A stretch of DNA of 13,060 nucleotides from Bacteroidota bacterium (GTDB lineage Bacteria > Bacteroidota > Bacteroidia > J057), in contig RDXT01000830.1 in NCBI GenBank assembly GCA_004292985.1, forward strand, positions 1-13,060, in the 5' to 3' direction. Shown in pieces: positions 12,255-13,060 of this stretch. The position numbers and the translations under genes were made by a program. The notes beneath the pieces are model-generated. The model did no database searches and was not told the origin of the DNA. It saw only the letters and a program-made list of their open reading frames with translations. The first letter of the stretch is position 1. Every line of letters starts with the position of its first letter.

Positions 12255-13060
12255 ATGGGTTTAGTCGAACGTCAGAGCATCCGGAATGTCGTAGCCAACT
12301 ACGCAGGAGTCTTGCTGGGCATGGTCAATAAGCTGTTCCTTTTCCGGGAGTGGCTGACCCGCGAGGAGTTTGGCATGACCGAATTGCTGGTAACGGTGAT
12401 GGTGCTGGGTTCGGAGTTTTCGCAATGGGGCGTAACGAAGGTTATTTTCCGCTTTTTCCCCTACTATCATGGACGCGGCCGGCGGGAGAACGATTTTTAC
12501 GGCTTCGTGTGGGTATATACCTTCGGGGGCATTCTGCTGCTGGCGCTGGGCCTGCTCTTGCTGGGGCCCTATATCACAGCGGCCTTCGCACCCAATTCGC
12601 CGCTGTTTTCAGGCGCATACCTCTGGGCCATCCCGATGGCGATTGCCTATACCCTGTACCGGGTAGGGAGTTCGCTCTCGCAGTCGCTGCTGGCCTCTGT
12701 GGTGCCGACTTTTGCTTATAACGTAGGCCAGCGCCTGGGGCAGACCCTGCTCATGCTTGCCTACCATTTTCACTGGCTCAGTTTCCCGGGGTTTGTACTG
12801 TGTTTTGTCTTAACCCATTTTTTGCCCGGCCTGATCATCGGTTTGGATTTATGGAGGAAAAAGCGCCTGAAATGGTCCCTTTCCACCCAGATGTTCCGCT
12901 CCCGCGCAGGCAGGCTCATGATCCAGTATGGCGCATTTTCTTCTCTGGGCGAAATGACCCTCGTGCTGATCGGCCGTGTGGACATGCTGATGCTGGGCTG
13001 GCTGGCGGGTGAAGGGGTGGTGGGGGTGTATGCCATTGCCTTTTATATCTCTTCGCTGAT
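12255..13060 (+). CDS. Polysaccharide/oligosaccharide flippase of the MOP superfamily (3' partial)
   Basis: ATG at 12255 opens a frame without stops to the window edge (268 codons). The start MGLVERQSIRNVVANYAGVLLGMVNKLF, with conserved Gln/Ser/Arg followed by a first membrane helix, is typical of Bacteroidota O-antigen/PST-type flippases (Wzx-like). Several further hydrophobic helices follow (for example around residues 45-55, 90-105, 120-150, 185-200 and 235-265), separated by basic loops such as HGRGRREN and WRKKRLKW. It would move lipid-linked sugar units across the inner membrane. It is 4 bp behind the kinase/nucleotidyltransferase and so probably co-transcribed and co-translated. The C-terminal half lies outside the window. 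Confidence 0.85.
   Translation, partial: MGLVERQSIRNVVANYAGVLLGMVNKLFLFREWLTREEFGMTELLVTVMVLGSEFSQWGVTKVIFRFFPYYHGRGRRENDFYGFVWVYTFGGILLLALGLLLLGPYITAAFAPNSPLFSGAYLWAIPMAIAYTLYRVGSSLSQSLLASVVPTFAYNVGQRLGQTLLMLAYHFHWLSFPGFVLCFVLTHFLPGLIIGLDLWRKKRLKWSLSTQMFRSRAGRLMIQYGAFSSLGEMTLVLIGRVDMLMLGWLAGEGVVGVYAIAFYISSL

Overview
The window reads as chromosomal DNA from a Bacteroidota bacterium, probably an environmental Saprospiria- or Cytophagia-like lineage. Four things point there. The first protein ends in a type IX secretion (T9SS) type A sorting domain. Several gene starts sit at TAnnTTTG boxes, the Bacteroidota -7 promoter element. Shine-Dalgarno sequences are not evident before starts. Convergent genes are separated by a cluster of short palindromes. 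I see no rRNA, tRNA, CRISPR array, transposase or phage gene.

Layout: (1) 1-2407 (+) is the 3' part of a large secreted SBBP-repeat beta-propeller protein, cut by the left edge. (2) 2515-3636 (+) is a GT-B glycosyltransferase. (3) 3649-3750 is an intergenic cluster of four palindromes between convergent genes. (4) 8148-3763 (-) is a three-gene operon of exported amidohydrolase-family proteins. Only the middle one keeps the metal-ligand residues; both flanking ones have lost most or all of them. (5) 8222-9981 (+) is dnaX, the clamp-loader subunit. It is split into two frames at an A10 run containing A_AAA_AAG, an apparent programmed frameshift or transcriptional slippage site giving a short gamma-like and a long tau-like protein. 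(6) 10177-10629 (+) is a MarR-family regulator with a recognisable promoter and an AT-rich inverted repeat and direct repeats upstream. (7) 10730-12250 (+) is a nucleotidyltransferase-PfkB kinase fusion with the domains of HldE/RfaE in reversed order. It is followed 4 bp later by (8) 12255-end, a polysaccharide flippase cut by the right edge, so the window probably enters a surface-polysaccharide locus.

How they work together: the SBBP protein and the amidohydrolase trio are exported products. The glycosyltransferase, sugar kinase/nucleotidyltransferase and flippase fit cell-surface glycan synthesis. dnaX is housekeeping. No new defence or mobile system was recognised. The most notable items are the dnaX recoding site with reversed logic compared with E. 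coli, the catalytic/pseudo-catalytic amidohydrolase trio, promoter boxes so close to start codons that leaderless mRNAs are expected, and a tiny ATGA-overlapping upstream ORF before the kinase fusion.
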